Assembly: GCF_019145235.1 (NCBI RefSeq) | Contig: NZ_JAHSTV010000014.1 | Location: 62,001-126,000, forward strand | Origin: Pseudomonas farris | GTDB lineage: Bacteria; Pseudomonadota; Gammaproteobacteria; Pseudomonadales; Pseudomonadaceae | DNA: 64,000 bases | Reading direction: 5' to 3' | Part shown: positions 24,874-33,942 of the stretch, piece by piece | How positions within the stretch are numbered: position 1 is the first letter of the stretch | How the letters are laid out: every line of letters begins with the position of its first letter | Position numbers and translations under genes: made by a program | The notes under the pieces: model-generated | Database searches by the model: none | What the model was told of the DNA's origin: nothing | The model's input: the letters and a program-made list of their open reading frames with translations, nothing else

Positions 24874-25529
24874 CGAATCAGCATGGCCTGGGCACCCTTG
24901 ATGACACTGTCGTCATCGATGCGCTCGGGCACCAGTAAACCGCGTTGGATCGCAGGGCGCGCCTCCATGGTCGCCATCCAGCGCTGCAGGGCTGACAAGC
25001 CATCCACCGCGACACCGGACCATTCATGGCCACGAACCCACGGAAAAGTGGCAATGTCGGCAATGCTGTATTCGCCCGCCAGAAACTCTACGGCTTGCAG
25101 ACGCGTGTCGAGCACTTCATACAAGCGCCGGGTTTCATGTTGATAACGGTCGATGGCGCCTTGGAGTTTTTCCGGGAAGTAACGGAAAAACACGTTGGCC
25201 TGGCCCTGCATCGGCCCGATCCCACCCATCTGGAACATCAACCACTGCAACACCACCGAGCGCCCCTTGGGGTCCTGGGGCAGCAGTTTGCCGGTCATCT
25301 CGGCGAGGTAAATCAGGATCGCGCCGGACTCGAACACGGCGAAATCGCCATTGGCACGGTCGACAATCGCCGGAATCCGGCCATTGGGATTGATCTTGAG
25401 GAAGTCCGGGGACTTCTGTTCCTTTTTGTCGAAACTCAAGGCATGCACCGTATAGGGCAGGCCGAGTTCCTCGAGCACGATAGAGACCTTGTGGCCATTC
25501 GGGGTCGCAGCGGTGTACAGATCTATCAT
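24870..25529 (-). CDS. Glutathione S-transferase family protein (YfcG/YghU-like)
   Basis: A 219-residue GST. N-terminal thioredoxin-fold domain: MIDLYTAATPNGHKVSIVLE, where T-P-N-G is the glutathione-contact region of nu-class GSTs such as YfcG; NPNGRIPAIVD with the cis-proline; and FESGAILIYLAEMTGKLLPQ with the conserved Glu-Ser. C-terminal helical domain: QGQANVFFRYFPEKLQGAID and YSIADIATFPWVRGHEW. Nu-class enzymes reduce disulfides and peroxides with two glutathiones. ATG 25529 follows GGGAGACAACC. It couples to the DUF4892 gene by ATGA. Confidence 0.9.
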   Translation of the reverse strand: MIDLYTAATPNGHKVSIVLEELGLPYTVHALSFDKKEQKSPDFLKINPNGRIPAIVDRANGDFAVFESGAILIYLAEMTGKLLPQDPKGRSVVLQWLMFQMGGIGPMQGQANVFFRYFPEKLQGAIDRYQHETRRLYEVLDTRLQAVEFLAGEYSIADIATFPWVRGHEWSGVAVDGLSALQRWMATMEARPAIQRGLLVPERIDDDSVIKGAQAMLIR

Positions 25530-25579
25530 GGTTGTCTCCCATTTCAACCCGCCCAGCCTCGACAGTTGCCGGGCGCAAG

Positions 25580-26434
25580 TCAAGGAACGGCGAAGAACCG
25601 ATTGAAACAGTCTGCGACAAGGTCGGCACCGGGTTCGTCATTCAGGTGCAAATGATGGCCGCCAGGCAACTGTTCACGGCTAAAGGGTAGACGTTCCAGC
25701 AACTCGGGATGTTTGGCGAGCATGCCGTCAGCCGCGACCACCAGATGTGCAGGACAACTGACACGCTGGACGAAGGCCATCGCCTGTTCAGTGGTCAGAC
25801 GTAGCGGCGATGGAAGGGTCAGGCGGTTGTCGGTGCGCCAGGTATAACCGCCCGGCACCGGCATCAAGCCACGCTGGGCCAGCAGTTCGGCGGCTTCGCG
25901 ACTGACCGCCACCAAGCCTTTCATTCGTGCTTCGATGGCGCGATCGAGGGTGTTGTAGACCGGTTTGCGTTTGTCCCGCAGATCCAGCTGCGCTTGCAGG
26001 GCCATGCCCATGCGCTCGGCAGCGTTTTCGCCTTTGTCTGTAGGAGGAATGATGCCGTCGATCAAGGCCAGATGAGTCACCCGCTCCGGCAACGACCCGG
26101 CCAGCACCAGCGAGACGATCGCCCCCAGGGAATGCCCCAGCAGTGCAAAACGTTTCCACCCCAACTGCTCGGCCACTTGCAGCACATCGTGGGCGTAGTC
26201 CCACAGCGCGTAACCGGCGCCATTCGGCCGATGCCCCGAGTGACCATGCCCGGCCATATCCAGCGCGATGATGCGCAAACCCTTGAGCTTCGGTGCCAAC
26301 CTCGCAAAGCTGTTGGCGTTGTCCAGCCAGCCGTGCAAGGCGATCACCGGCAAGCCGTCCTCGGGCCCGAACAAGTGCGCCGCCAACTCGATATGCGGCA
26401 GGCTCAGGCGAACTTCTTCGACGACGCTGTTCAT
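25580..26434 (-). CDS. Alpha/beta-hydrolase
   Basis: A 284-residue alpha/beta-hydrolase. Seen: oxyanion segment IALHGWLDNANSFARLAPKL, IALDMAGHGHSGHRPNGAGY, nucleophile elbow GHSLGAIVSLV, and a catalytic His near GGHHLHLNDEPG. The profile resembles epoxide-hydrolase/esterase-type enzymes; the substrate is unknown. The ATG overlaps the stop of the next hydrolase upstream (ATGA at 26431-26434). Together with the ligase, thioesterase and GST, this suggests a lipid or xenobiotic-ester pathway, by inference only. Confidence 0.9.
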   Translation of the reverse strand: MNSVVEEVRLSLPHIELAAHLFGPEDGLPVIALHGWLDNANSFARLAPKLKGLRIIALDMAGHGHSGHRPNGAGYALWDYAHDVLQVAEQLGWKRFALLGHSLGAIVSLVLAGSLPERVTHLALIDGIIPPTDKGENAAERMGMALQAQLDLRDKRKPVYNTLDRAIEARMKGLVAVSREAAELLAQRGLMPVPGGYTWRTDNRLTLPSPLRLTTEQAMAFVQRVSCPAHLVVAADGMLAKHPELLERLPFSREQLPGGHHLHLNDEPGADLVADCFNRFFAVP

Positions 26435-27237
26435 GCGCAATCCTGTTGGCTGCGACCGTCCCAGCGACTGAACAGATTCTTCAGCAGCGTGGCCGTGTTT
26501 TGTGGACGTTCGAGGGGAAACATGTGCCCGCCGGGCATGGTCAAGGATTCGCCCAAGGGCATGCGCCCGACGGAACGGGCGTGATGGCGCATCACCACAC
26601 GGCTTTTGTGCCCGCGAACCACCGCCAGCGGCACTTTCAACTGCCGTGCCCGACCGGGGCTGGTGTGGGGCACGCCACGGTAGATGCTGATTTCCGTGGC
26701 CGGGTCGAAACGCAGGCGCAACTTGCCACCGACATTGTGCAAACCATGTTGAAGATAAGCCTCGAAGCATTCCGGATCGAAGCCACGAAACAGGGTTTTA
26801 CCGGCGAAATACAGGCGGGCTGAGTCCAGATCGGCAAACTCTTCCCGTCGTCCCAACGTACGGCCGGCGGGGGTCAGCCGATCGATGAAACCGAAGCGCT
26901 TGGCGGCCCGGATCACCCATTGATCGGCGCGGGTCAGCACCGGCGAATCGAGCATTACCACGCCGCGATACAGCTCAGGGCAACGCAAGGCGGCGTGCAG
27001 GTGCAGCACGCCGCCAAAGGAGTGACCGACGCCCCAGACCGGTTCCGGTTGCTGCTTGAGGTGATGAAGCAGCTCATCCACCAGATTGTTCCAGTTGTCG
27101 TCCGCCGGAAAGCGCGGGTCGTGGGCGTGCTGCTCCAGATGCGTCACCTGATACTCGGGCGCCAGCGCCACGAACAACTTGCCGTAGGTCCCCGAAGGAA
27201 AGCCATTGGCGTGGGCGAAAAATATCTGTTGCGACAT
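26431..27237 (-). CDS. Alpha/beta-hydrolase
   Basis: A 268-residue alpha/beta-hydrolase. Seen: IFFAHANGFPSGTYGKLFVA (HANG oxyanion segment instead of HGxG), nucleophile elbow GVGHSFGGVLHLHAALRCPE, and catalytic His in TMPGGHMFPLERP. The HANG form occurs in a Pseudomonas subgroup usually annotated simply as alpha/beta hydrolase. ATG 27237; the frame stays open upstream through a REP element, but that part is not conserved. Stop and next start overlap as ATGA, so translation of the two hydrolases is coupled. Confidence 0.9.
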   Translation of the reverse strand: MSQQIFFAHANGFPSGTYGKLFVALAPEYQVTHLEQHAHDPRFPADDNWNNLVDELLHHLKQQPEPVWGVGHSFGGVLHLHAALRCPELYRGVVMLDSPVLTRADQWVIRAAKRFGFIDRLTPAGRTLGRREEFADLDSARLYFAGKTLFRGFDPECFEAYLQHGLHNVGGKLRLRFDPATEISIYRGVPHTSPGRARQLKVPLAVVRGHKSRVVMRHHARSVGRMPLGESLTMPGGHMFPLERPQNTATLLKNLFSRWDGRSQQDCA

Positions 27238-27348
27238 ACCTGCAAATCCATGAGCGAGAACGGGGGTTGATTGTCCGTAAGACCATGTCCTACAGCAATG
27301 ACCATAACTGCCAGGAATGGTGGTAGGAGATGTCGCCGCCAAAATTAA

Positions 27349-27407
27349 AAGATCAAAAGATCGCAGCCTTCGGCAGCTCCTACCGAAGCCTGCGATCTTT
27401 TGATCTT
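27349..27407. repeat. REP-type palindrome, GATCTTTTGATC family
   Basis: AAGATCAAAAGATCGCAG and its exact inverse (18-base arms) around CCTTCGGCAGCTCCTACC. A partial second head (TGGTAGGAGATGTCG) starts at 27320. It lies between the hydrolase and thioesterase genes and could break the operon. Confidence 0.85.
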
Positions 27408-27413
27408 GCTGCT

Positions 27414-27857
27414 TCAACGCGCCGGCGGATTCTCCCCCACCGGCACCACCGCCATGGTCAACCGCGACACACAACTGGCCTTGCCCTCGTCGCTGCTCAA
27501 ACGGATATCCCAGACATGGGTCGTGCGGCCAATGTGAATCGCCTTGGCCACCGCCGTCACTCGCCCACTGCGCAGGCCGCGCAAATGATTGGCGTTGATT
27601 TCCAGGCCCACGCAATAAAACTTGCTGGCGTCGATGCACAGGTAACTGGCCATCGAGCCAACGGTTTCGGCCAGCACCACGGAGGCGCCGCCGTGCAACA
27701 AACCATAGGGCTGGTGCGTGCGATGGTCGATGACCATGCTTGCGGTCAGGGACTCGTCATCGAAGGCTTCGAAGCGAATATCCAGCACTTCGCCGATGGT
27801 GTTTTTCTGGATTGCGTTCAACTGCTCGACGTTGGGAGTGGTGCGCCACAGACTCAT
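27414..27857 (-). CDS. PaaI-family hotdog-fold thioesterase
   Basis: A 147-residue hotdog thioesterase of the PaaI/YdiI/EntH type. Seen: the conserved HQPYGLLHGGASVVLAETVG, in which the H-G-G and the following Glu are the active-site elements of this family, and the C-terminal VWDIRLSSDEGKASCVSRLT. These enzymes hydrolyse acyl- or aryl-CoA thioesters. ATG 27857. It lies 32 bases downstream of the acyl-CoA ligase gene, which fits coupled CoA-thioester formation and release. A REP palindrome follows directly after the stop codon. Confidence 0.92.
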   Translation of the reverse strand: MSLWRTTPNVEQLNAIQKNTIGEVLDIRFEAFDDESLTASMVIDHRTHQPYGLLHGGASVVLAETVGSMASYLCIDASKFYCVGLEINANHLRGLRSGRVTAVAKAIHIGRTTHVWDIRLSSDEGKASCVSRLTMAVVPVGENPPAR

Positions 27858-27889
27858 CGTTACGTTCCTTTGTTGGAGTTGTTCGTGGC

Positions 27890-29557
27890 TCAATCCTGCC
27901 ACAGCACCGCCTCGCTGCGCTCGCTCCATTCTGCAAACCGAGCACCGTAAGCCGCTTCGATCATGTTGCGCTTGATCTTCAGGGTCGGTGTCAGGAAGCC
28001 GTTTTCCACCGCCCAACTGTCCTTGACCACTACCAACCGGCGCAAGCGCTCATGCCTGTCGAGAACGCCGTTGACCTCCTCCAGCAGTTTTTCCAGACTC
28101 GAATGCAAACCCGCCCGAGCCGACCCCTTCGCGTCCTGCTGACCGACCGCCGACAGCACGCACAACCCCAGTGGTGCGCTCAGCCCATCGCCAACCACGC
28201 ACACTTGTTCGATCCGCGCATGCACCGCCAGGCGATTTTCAATCGGTGCCGGGGCAACGTATTTGCCTTTGCTGGTTTTGAAGATTTCCTTCAGGCGCCC
28301 GGTCAGGCGCAGGTTGCCTTCGGCGTCTTCCTCGCCCTTGTCACCGGTGCGCAGGAAACCGTCTTCGGTGATGGCTTCGGCAGTTTTCTCAGGTTCCTTG
28401 AAATAGCCGAGCATGGTCGCGCCGCTGCGCACCAATACTTCACCAGACGGCTCGATGCGCACTTCGACTTCCGGGCATGGCTTACCGATCCAGCCGGGTT
28501 TGTTCTGACCCGGCAGGCCGATGTGGGAATAACCGCAACTTTCGGTCATGCCATACACCTCCAGCACATCCAACCCCAGTTTTTGGTACCAGCGCAGCAA
28601 GGTCTGCGGCACGGGCGCAGCACCGGACAAGGCGATGCGCAAGGCGTCCAGCCCCAGCCCGGCGAGGACTTTGTGCCCTACCCGTTTGCCGATGAAGGGC
28701 AAGCCGAGCAGAAAGTCGAGGCGTTTAGCCGGGATCTTGCTGTAAACGCCCATCTGGAATTTGGTCCAGATCCGCGGCACACCGAATAGCGCGGTGGGCC
28801 GGGCACGTTTTAAATCAGTGAGAAAAGTGTCGAGGCTCTCGGCAAAAAATACTGTTTGCCCGGTGTAGATCGACGCCAACTCGACGAACATCCGCTCGGC
28901 GACGTGGCACAGCGGCAGGTAGGACAGCAGGCGATCCGACTCATTCAGGCCGAATAACTGCGTGCCGCGGGTGGTGGCAAATCCCAAGGTGCCGAAACTG
29001 TGCATCACGCCTTTGGGTTGGCCCGTGGTGCCGGAGGTGTAGATGATGGTCGCCAGTTGATCGGCGAAGGGTTTGGGGTCGTCCTGAATCGGCGAACTGC
29101 GCTGCAGATCGGCCCAGCTGAAATCGAAAGTGCCGGCCGGACACAGCGGCAGGCTGATGGTCGGCAGGTCGGGGTTGACCCCAGTGGACATGCCCGGCCA
29201 GTCATCCAGCTTGCCAATGAACACCAGCGCGGCTTCGGAGTGATTGAGTACCTGAGCCACGGAATCGGCGGTCAGATTGGGATATAGCGGCACCGAGACA
29301 TGCCCGGCCATCCAGATCGCCAGGTCGGCGATGATCCAGTGGGCGCAATTTTTCGAGATCAGCGCGATATGGCTGCCTTGTGGCAATTCGCGAGCCCGTA
29401 GCCAGTGGGCGGCACAGCGCGCCTGATGGCCGACGTCGGCCCAGGTCAGCGTTTCGACCTGGCCGCCCCCCATTGGCTGGACCAGAAAGCGCTGGCGGGG
29501 ATGACGGGCTTCACGCTCGTAGAAGGCGTCCAATGGCAAACGGGAAGCAGCAGACAT
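27890..29557 (-). CDS. AMP-binding long-chain-type acyl-CoA ligase
   Basis: A 555-residue member of the acyl-CoA synthetase superfamily; it adenylates a carboxylic acid and then forms a CoA thioester. Seen: A3 motif IYTSGTTGQPKGVMHSFGTL, A5-type motif EVYGMTESCGYSHIG, A7/A8 region FLRTGDKGEEDAEGNLRLTG with RLKEIFKTSKGKYVAP, a PENK-like catalytic Lys near the C-terminus (TPTLKIKRNMIEAAYG). The K-T-S-K-G-K run is typical of long-chain FadD-type ligases. ATG 29557. It is the first gene of the minus-strand cluster; the acid used is unknown, though a medium or long-chain fatty acid is most likely. Confidence 0.9.
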   Translation of the reverse strand: MSAASRLPLDAFYEREARHPRQRFLVQPMGGGQVETLTWADVGHQARCAAHWLRARELPQGSHIALISKNCAHWIIADLAIWMAGHVSVPLYPNLTADSVAQVLNHSEAALVFIGKLDDWPGMSTGVNPDLPTISLPLCPAGTFDFSWADLQRSSPIQDDPKPFADQLATIIYTSGTTGQPKGVMHSFGTLGFATTRGTQLFGLNESDRLLSYLPLCHVAERMFVELASIYTGQTVFFAESLDTFLTDLKRARPTALFGVPRIWTKFQMGVYSKIPAKRLDFLLGLPFIGKRVGHKVLAGLGLDALRIALSGAAPVPQTLLRWYQKLGLDVLEVYGMTESCGYSHIGLPGQNKPGWIGKPCPEVEVRIEPSGEVLVRSGATMLGYFKEPEKTAEAITEDGFLRTGDKGEEDAEGNLRLTGRLKEIFKTSKGKYVAPAPIENRLAVHARIEQVCVVGDGLSAPLGLCVLSAVGQQDAKGSARAGLHSSLEKLLEEVNGVLDRHERLRRLVVVKDSWAVENGFLTPTLKIKRNMIEAAYGARFAEWSERSEAVLWQD

Positions 29558-29657
29558 GCGACTTGCTCCTTTATTTTTTGTCTGGAGCAAGCGTAGTCAA
29601 CCAAGCAAGTGCTTGGTTGACTATTTCACACAAAAAAATCAGGAGCGACACTTAACC

Positions 29658-29747
29658 TGTGGGAGCGAGCTTGCTCGCGAAGAGGGCGTATCAGTCGACA
29701 CCATTGTTGCCTGACACACCGCCTTCGCGAGCAAGCCCGCTCCCACA
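29658..29747. repeat. REP doublet (main family, inward heads)
   Basis: TGTGGGAGCGAGCTTGCTCG and its inverse around TCAGTCGACACCATTGTTGC, the same spacer lineage as 4820-4908 and 6281-6370. It lies between sixA and the acyl-CoA ligase. Confidence 0.9.
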
Positions 29748-29768
29748 TTAGCCCGGGTTCGTCGGGAA

Positions 29769-30221
29769 CTATGGGTGCTTGATGCCGTTGAGCTTCATCG
29801 ACCCGATCAGCAGTTCATTGTTCTCCAGCTCGGCCAGCCCGGCGGTGCTGACTTTTTCCGGTGGATAGCCAGCGCCGTGCTGCAGATAGCTCAGCAGGTT
29901 GCCCACCAGCGGATTGTGACTGACCAGCAGGACATCACTCACCGATACAAGCTGCTCCGCCACTTTGTCCGGATCAGTATCCGGGGTCAGCCAGTCGACC
30001 GTGCGAATCTCGGGCACGAAACCCAGCGCCGTACGCACAATTTCTGCCGTCTCCTGCGCTCGCAGAAGAGGGCTGGAATAAATGGCGGTGAGCGGCTTTC
30101 CGATCAATTGGGCGGCAGTGCGCAACACCTCTTCACGCCCCTTGACGGTCAATGCCCGCTCGGAGTCCGGACGAGTGCCGTGAGGTTCGGCTTCGCCATG
30201 ACGCAATACCCAGAGTTTCAT
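29769..30221 (-). CDS. sixA: Phosphohistidine phosphatase SixA
   Basis: A 150-residue histidine-phosphatase-fold enzyme. SixA removes phosphate from phosphohistidine, as on ArcB Hpt in E. coli and the nitrogen phosphotransferase system. Seen: catalytic RHG motif LWVLRHGEAE at the N-terminus, SSPLLRAQETAEIV with the second Arg, and the second His in LLVSHNPLVGNLLSYL. The length is close to E. coli SixA (161). ATG 30221 overlaps the stop of the DUF4389 gene as ATGA. Confidence 0.93.
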   Translation of the reverse strand: MKLWVLRHGEAEPHGTRPDSERALTVKGREEVLRTAAQLIGKPLTAIYSSPLLRAQETAEIVRTALGFVPEIRTVDWLTPDTDPDKVAEQLVSVSDVLLVSHNPLVGNLLSYLQHGAGYPPEKVSTAGLAELENNELLIGSMKLNGIKHP

Positions 30222-30565
30222 AGTTTTGGCTCCTCATCTCGGGCCGGATGCGGTGCTGGCGCCACAACGTGCGGAGCTTCACCTTCCGGTGTACGCGGCG
30301 TCGGCCAGTCGGCGAACGGCCAAGGCTTCTGGTCGCTGTGAAAGCTGCCGAAACGACCGATCTGCGCCAGAAACTGGCTCAGGCTGTCGCCGAAGTTCAT
30401 CAGGCTGGCGCTCGGTGCGCCATAAATCAAACGATAGATCAGCTGCACCAATACCACCGCACCGAGGATCAATTGCGCCACTTGCCAGACCAGCACATAG
30501 ACAATCATCCACAGCACCCGCAGCAGGATGGATTCGTACTTGGCTTCTACTTTCGGATCATTCAT
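30218..30565 (-). CDS. DUF4389 membrane protein
   Basis: A 115-residue protein of the DUF4389 family. Seen: one strongly hydrophobic region (LRVLWMIVYVLVWQVAQLIL then GAVVLVQLIYRLIYG), probably two membrane helices, followed by LMNFGDSLSQFLAQIGRFGS and a proline-rich tail. Function is unknown; in pseudomonads it is generally found between gpsA and sixA. Its stop overlaps the sixA start (ATGA), so the two are coupled. ATG 30565 follows GGGAGCAAGAC. Confidence 0.88.
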   Translation of the reverse strand: MNDPKVEAKYESILLRVLWMIVYVLVWQVAQLILGAVVLVQLIYRLIYGAPSASLMNFGDSLSQFLAQIGRFGSFHSDQKPWPFADWPTPRTPEGEAPHVVAPAPHPARDEEPKL

Positions 30566-30595
30566 GTCTTGCTCCCTGCCCTGTAGATGGGGTGT

Positions 30596-31621
30596 TTAGT
30601 TGAAACCGCTGGTGGAGATAAAGTCGACGTCGGTTTTAGGCTCGGCACGCATCAGTAGACCGATGACCTGCTCCAGCGTGCGCCCTTCAAAGAGGATGGC
30701 ATGCAATCCGGCGACCAGCGGCATATACACGCCCGCTTCCTGCGCCTTGGCCTTGAGCACCTTCAGGGTGTTCACGCCTTCGGCGACTTCACCAAGACGC
30801 GTCACCGCATCCTCAAGGCTCAAACCCTGACCGAGGGCAAACCCGACCTGATAGTTTCGGCTTTTCGGCGACGAGCACGTCACGATCAAGTCGCCCACGC
30901 CCGCCAGCCCAAGGAACGTCATCGGGTTGGCGCCTTGATTCACCGCGAAGCGGGTCATTTCCGCCAGCGCCCGGGTGATCAGCATGCTCTTGGTGTTTTC
31001 ACCCATGCCCAGCGCCACCGCCATGCCGGCGATGATCGCGTAAACGTTTTTCAACGCCCCGCCCAATTCCACGCCAAAGCGGTCAGCGCTGGCGTACACA
31101 CGAAAGGTCTTGCCATGCAGCGCTTCCTGAACCCGTTGGCAAAGTTCTTCGTCTTCACTGGCGACCACCGTGGCGGTCAGCGCGTGTTCGGCGATTTCAC
31201 GAGCCAGATTCGGGCCAGACAGTACGCCGATGCGCGCTTGTGGGGCGATCTCTTCGAGAATCTCGCTCATCAGCTTGAAGGTGTGAGCCTCGATGCCTTT
31301 GGTCAGGCTCACCAGCAATTTGCCGCTCAAACGCTCGGCGTGAGGGACCAGGACCGAGCGCAGCGCGCTGGACGGCAGCGCGACGAAGCACAGGTCGCAG
31401 GCCTCCAGGGTGGCTTGCAGGTCCGTGACCGCTTCCACCGCCGGAAGAATCTTGATGCCTTTGAGGTAACGCGGGTTCTCGCGATTGACCCGAATGGCCT
31501 CGGCCTGTTCGGGGTCTCGCATCCACAGCCGGACCTGATGCCCATTCTCGGCCAGCAGATTAGCCACGGCGGTACCAAAACTTCCGCCTCCCAGGACCGC
31601 AATTGGGCGCTGTTCAGTCAT
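30596..31621 (-). CDS. gpsA: Glycerol-3-phosphate dehydrogenase [NAD(P)+]
   Basis: A 341-residue NAD(P)-dependent dehydrogenase reducing dihydroxyacetone phosphate to sn-glycerol-3-phosphate for phospholipid synthesis. Seen: Rossmann motif IAVLGGGSFGTAVANLLAEN, the VSLTKGIEAHT and GPNLAREIAE segments, catalytic Lys in GVELGGALKNVYAIIAGMAV, and LGLAGVGDLIVTCSS. ATG 31621; the open frame extends upstream without conservation. It heads the gpsA-DUF4389-sixA unit. The TonB receptor gene diverges 196 bases away. Confidence 0.96.
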   Translation of the reverse strand: MTEQRPIAVLGGGSFGTAVANLLAENGHQVRLWMRDPEQAEAIRVNRENPRYLKGIKILPAVEAVTDLQATLEACDLCFVALPSSALRSVLVPHAERLSGKLLVSLTKGIEAHTFKLMSEILEEIAPQARIGVLSGPNLAREIAEHALTATVVASEDEELCQRVQEALHGKTFRVYASADRFGVELGGALKNVYAIIAGMAVALGMGENTKSMLITRALAEMTRFAVNQGANPMTFLGLAGVGDLIVTCSSPKSRNYQVGFALGQGLSLEDAVTRLGEVAEGVNTLKVLKAKAQEAGVYMPLVAGLHAILFEGRTLEQVIGLLMRAEPKTDVDFISTSGFN

Positions 31622-31817
31622 ATGCAATCCGTTAATCCATACCAGTGGCGATGCCGGCATTATACGGAGCGGCCCGGTCGCGGCCAGCCCCAGCATCAAT
31701 TACCGACACTTGTAGGAAGAAGACCAAGAAAACCGAGGAAAATGCCCACAACGTGACTGGAAAAGTCTTTGCGCTCGGTTAACATGCGCGCCAACTAATC
31801 GCTATCAAGGCCGTGCC

Positions 31818-33941
31818 GTGTCTTTTGGCTTTTCCTGCCCTCGCTCGCCGATGGTACTGGCGCTGATCTTCAGCTCGCCATTGCTGGCCGACGATCTGTT
31901 TCTCGACAATGATCCGTTGCCGCAAGTGCTGACGGCGACGCGCCTGAAGCAGTCGCCTGCGGCCGTGCCGGGGAGCATGACGGTGATCGACAGCGAACTG
32001 ATCAGTGCCAGCGGCGCGCGGGACATCAGCGAGTTGCTGCGGCTGGTGCCGGGAATGATGGTCGGTAATATCAGCGGCAATCAGGCGGCGGTGAACTACC
32101 ACGGCACCAAGGCCAGCGAAGCGCGACGCATGCAAGTGTTGATCGACGGCCGCTCGGTGTACCGCGCAGGCCTGGCCACGGTGGACTGGAGTGATATTCC
32201 GGTGGCCATGGAAGACATCGAGCGCATCGAGGTTTTCCGTGGCCCGAACACCGTCAGCTACGGCGCCAACGCACTGATGGCGGTGGTCAATATCATCACC
32301 CGCAAACCGGCCGACAGCCACGGCACGCGGCTGAAAGTCACCCGTGGCCAGCGCGGTATCAACGATTTCTATGCCAGCCAGGGCATGGGCTGGGACAGCG
32401 GCGACTTGCGGCTGTCATTGTCCGGCCAACAAGACGACGGCTTCGACTCGGATCGCACCGGCGCCGATTACCGCGACAGTCGTCGCTTGAACCGCTTCAG
32501 CCTCGCCGTCAGCCAGATGCTCAATGAAAACCAGAGCATCGACTGGCAACTGAATGCCAAGGACGGGACTAACCAGCGGCCCTATACCTACCGTCCGGTG
32601 TTCTCAGGGATTACCGCCGCCGGGAACAATTCCGACGTCATCGCCAAGGACTATGCCGGCTCGCTGCGCTGGAACCTGGACATCAATCCCGATCACAGCC
32701 TTTATATTCAAGGCTCGGCGCAACACTGGGATCGCCAGCAGACCTGGCGTGCCTGCGATGCCGAGATCTCGTTCAGCCCGGAGCTGACCCAACTGTGGCA
32801 ACTCAACCCGAACTACACCGAACGTCTGGCGCGCAACATGGACCGCTACACCGTTTCCGGCGCACCGGCAGGGACCGCGGCTGAGCGTGCGCTGGGCAAT
32901 CAGGTACTGAGGCAATGGCAAGACGGCGCCCGGCAAACCCTCTGCGGCGACATTGACCAGAGCGCCCGGGAATCGCGCTACGACCTCGAACTGCAAGACA
33001 CGCTCAGCCTGTCCGACAGTCTGCGGCTGGTCAGCGGCATGAACTATCGTTACGACCGGGCCAATTCCGAGACCTACTTCAATGGCACGCTCGACGACAC
33101 CACCTGGCGGGCGTTCGGCCAACTCGAGTGGCGCGCCACCGAGCACTGGTTGCTGCAGGGCGGTGCGATGTACGAAGACACACAATTGACCGGTAACTCA
33201 CTGACCCCACGGGTGGCGGTCAATTACCTGATCAACCCGCGCCACGGCTTGCGCGCGGTGTATTCGGAAGCCATCCGTTCACCGGACATGTTCGAGAACA
33301 ACGTCAACTGGAGTTATCAGGTGACCAACCTGAAGCCCAGCGCCTACGGCCAGTCCAGCGCCCGTTATTTCGTCAAGACCCGTGGCCCGGGCGACCTCGA
33401 ACAGGAACGCATGCGCTCCAGGGAGTTGGGCTACAACGGCTACTTCGCAGAGTGGGGGCTGGCGGTCGACGTGAAGCTGTTTTACGACGAAATCACCGGC
33501 ATGATCAGCGAACCGTTGCGTAACAACCAATACATCGCCAGCAACTCGAACAGCTCGCGCTTCAGCGGAACTGAAACCCAGCTGGATTGGCGCGTCAGCA
33601 GCGCCGATCGTCTGCGCCTGACTTATGCCTACGTCGATGCCGAGGCCAGCAACCCGCTGGATGCACAACAGACCGCGCGCAACAGCGGCTCCGCTGGTTG
33701 GCTACGCAGTTGGGGCCAGGGCTGGAACAGTGCGCTTTTCTACTATGGTGCCGACGCCCTCAACGGTTATCGCTTCGAACGGGTCGACACCCGCATCGCC
33801 AAACGCATTGGTTTGGGCAAGGCCAATCTGGAACTGGCCGGGATCCTCCAGCAACGCCTCGACAATCAGCCCACCACCTTCGTCGACAACAACTACGACG
33901 ATCGCCGGGTGCTCTACTTCAGCGCGGAGCTGGAGTTTTAA
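31818..33941 (+). CDS. TonB-dependent outer-membrane receptor
   Basis: A 707-residue TonB-dependent receptor. Seen: signal peptide (MVLALIFSSPLLADD), a TonB-box-like PLPQVLTATRL, plug domain (GSMTVIDSELISASGARDIS, EDIERIEVFRGPNTVSYGAN, VNIITRKP), then a 22-strand-type barrel ending in FSAELEF with a terminal Phe. The ligand is unknown; the general layout is closer to vitamin B12/porphyrin-type or colicin-type receptors than to large siderophore transducers, and there is no N-terminal signalling (STN) domain. GTG 31818 follows AAGG; ATG 31851 is an alternative. The next gene starts one base after its stop. Confidence 0.9.
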   Translation: MSFGFSCPRSPMVLALIFSSPLLADDLFLDNDPLPQVLTATRLKQSPAAVPGSMTVIDSELISASGARDISELLRLVPGMMVGNISGNQAAVNYHGTKASEARRMQVLIDGRSVYRAGLATVDWSDIPVAMEDIERIEVFRGPNTVSYGANALMAVVNIITRKPADSHGTRLKVTRGQRGINDFYASQGMGWDSGDLRLSLSGQQDDGFDSDRTGADYRDSRRLNRFSLAVSQMLNENQSIDWQLNAKDGTNQRPYTYRPVFSGITAAGNNSDVIAKDYAGSLRWNLDINPDHSLYIQGSAQHWDRQQTWRACDAEISFSPELTQLWQLNPNYTERLARNMDRYTVSGAPAGTAAERALGNQVLRQWQDGARQTLCGDIDQSARESRYDLELQDTLSLSDSLRLVSGMNYRYDRANSETYFNGTLDDTTWRAFGQLEWRATEHWLLQGGAMYEDTQLTGNSLTPRVAVNYLINPRHGLRAVYSEAIRSPDMFENNVNWSYQVTNLKPSAYGQSSARYFVKTRGPGDLEQERMRSRELGYNGYFAEWGLAVDVKLFYDEITGMISEPLRNNQYIASNSNSSRFSGTETQLDWRVSSADRLRLTYAYVDAEASNPLDAQQTARNSGSAGWLRSWGQGWNSALFYYGADALNGYRFERVDTRIAKRIGLGKANLELAGILQQRLDNQPTTFVDNNYDDRRVLYFSAELEF

Positions 33942-33942
33942 G

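Noticed and set aside
31622..31817. Possible Fur box before the TonB receptor gene
   Set aside because: No 19-bp GATAATGATAATCATTATC-like match seen; iron control cannot be supported.
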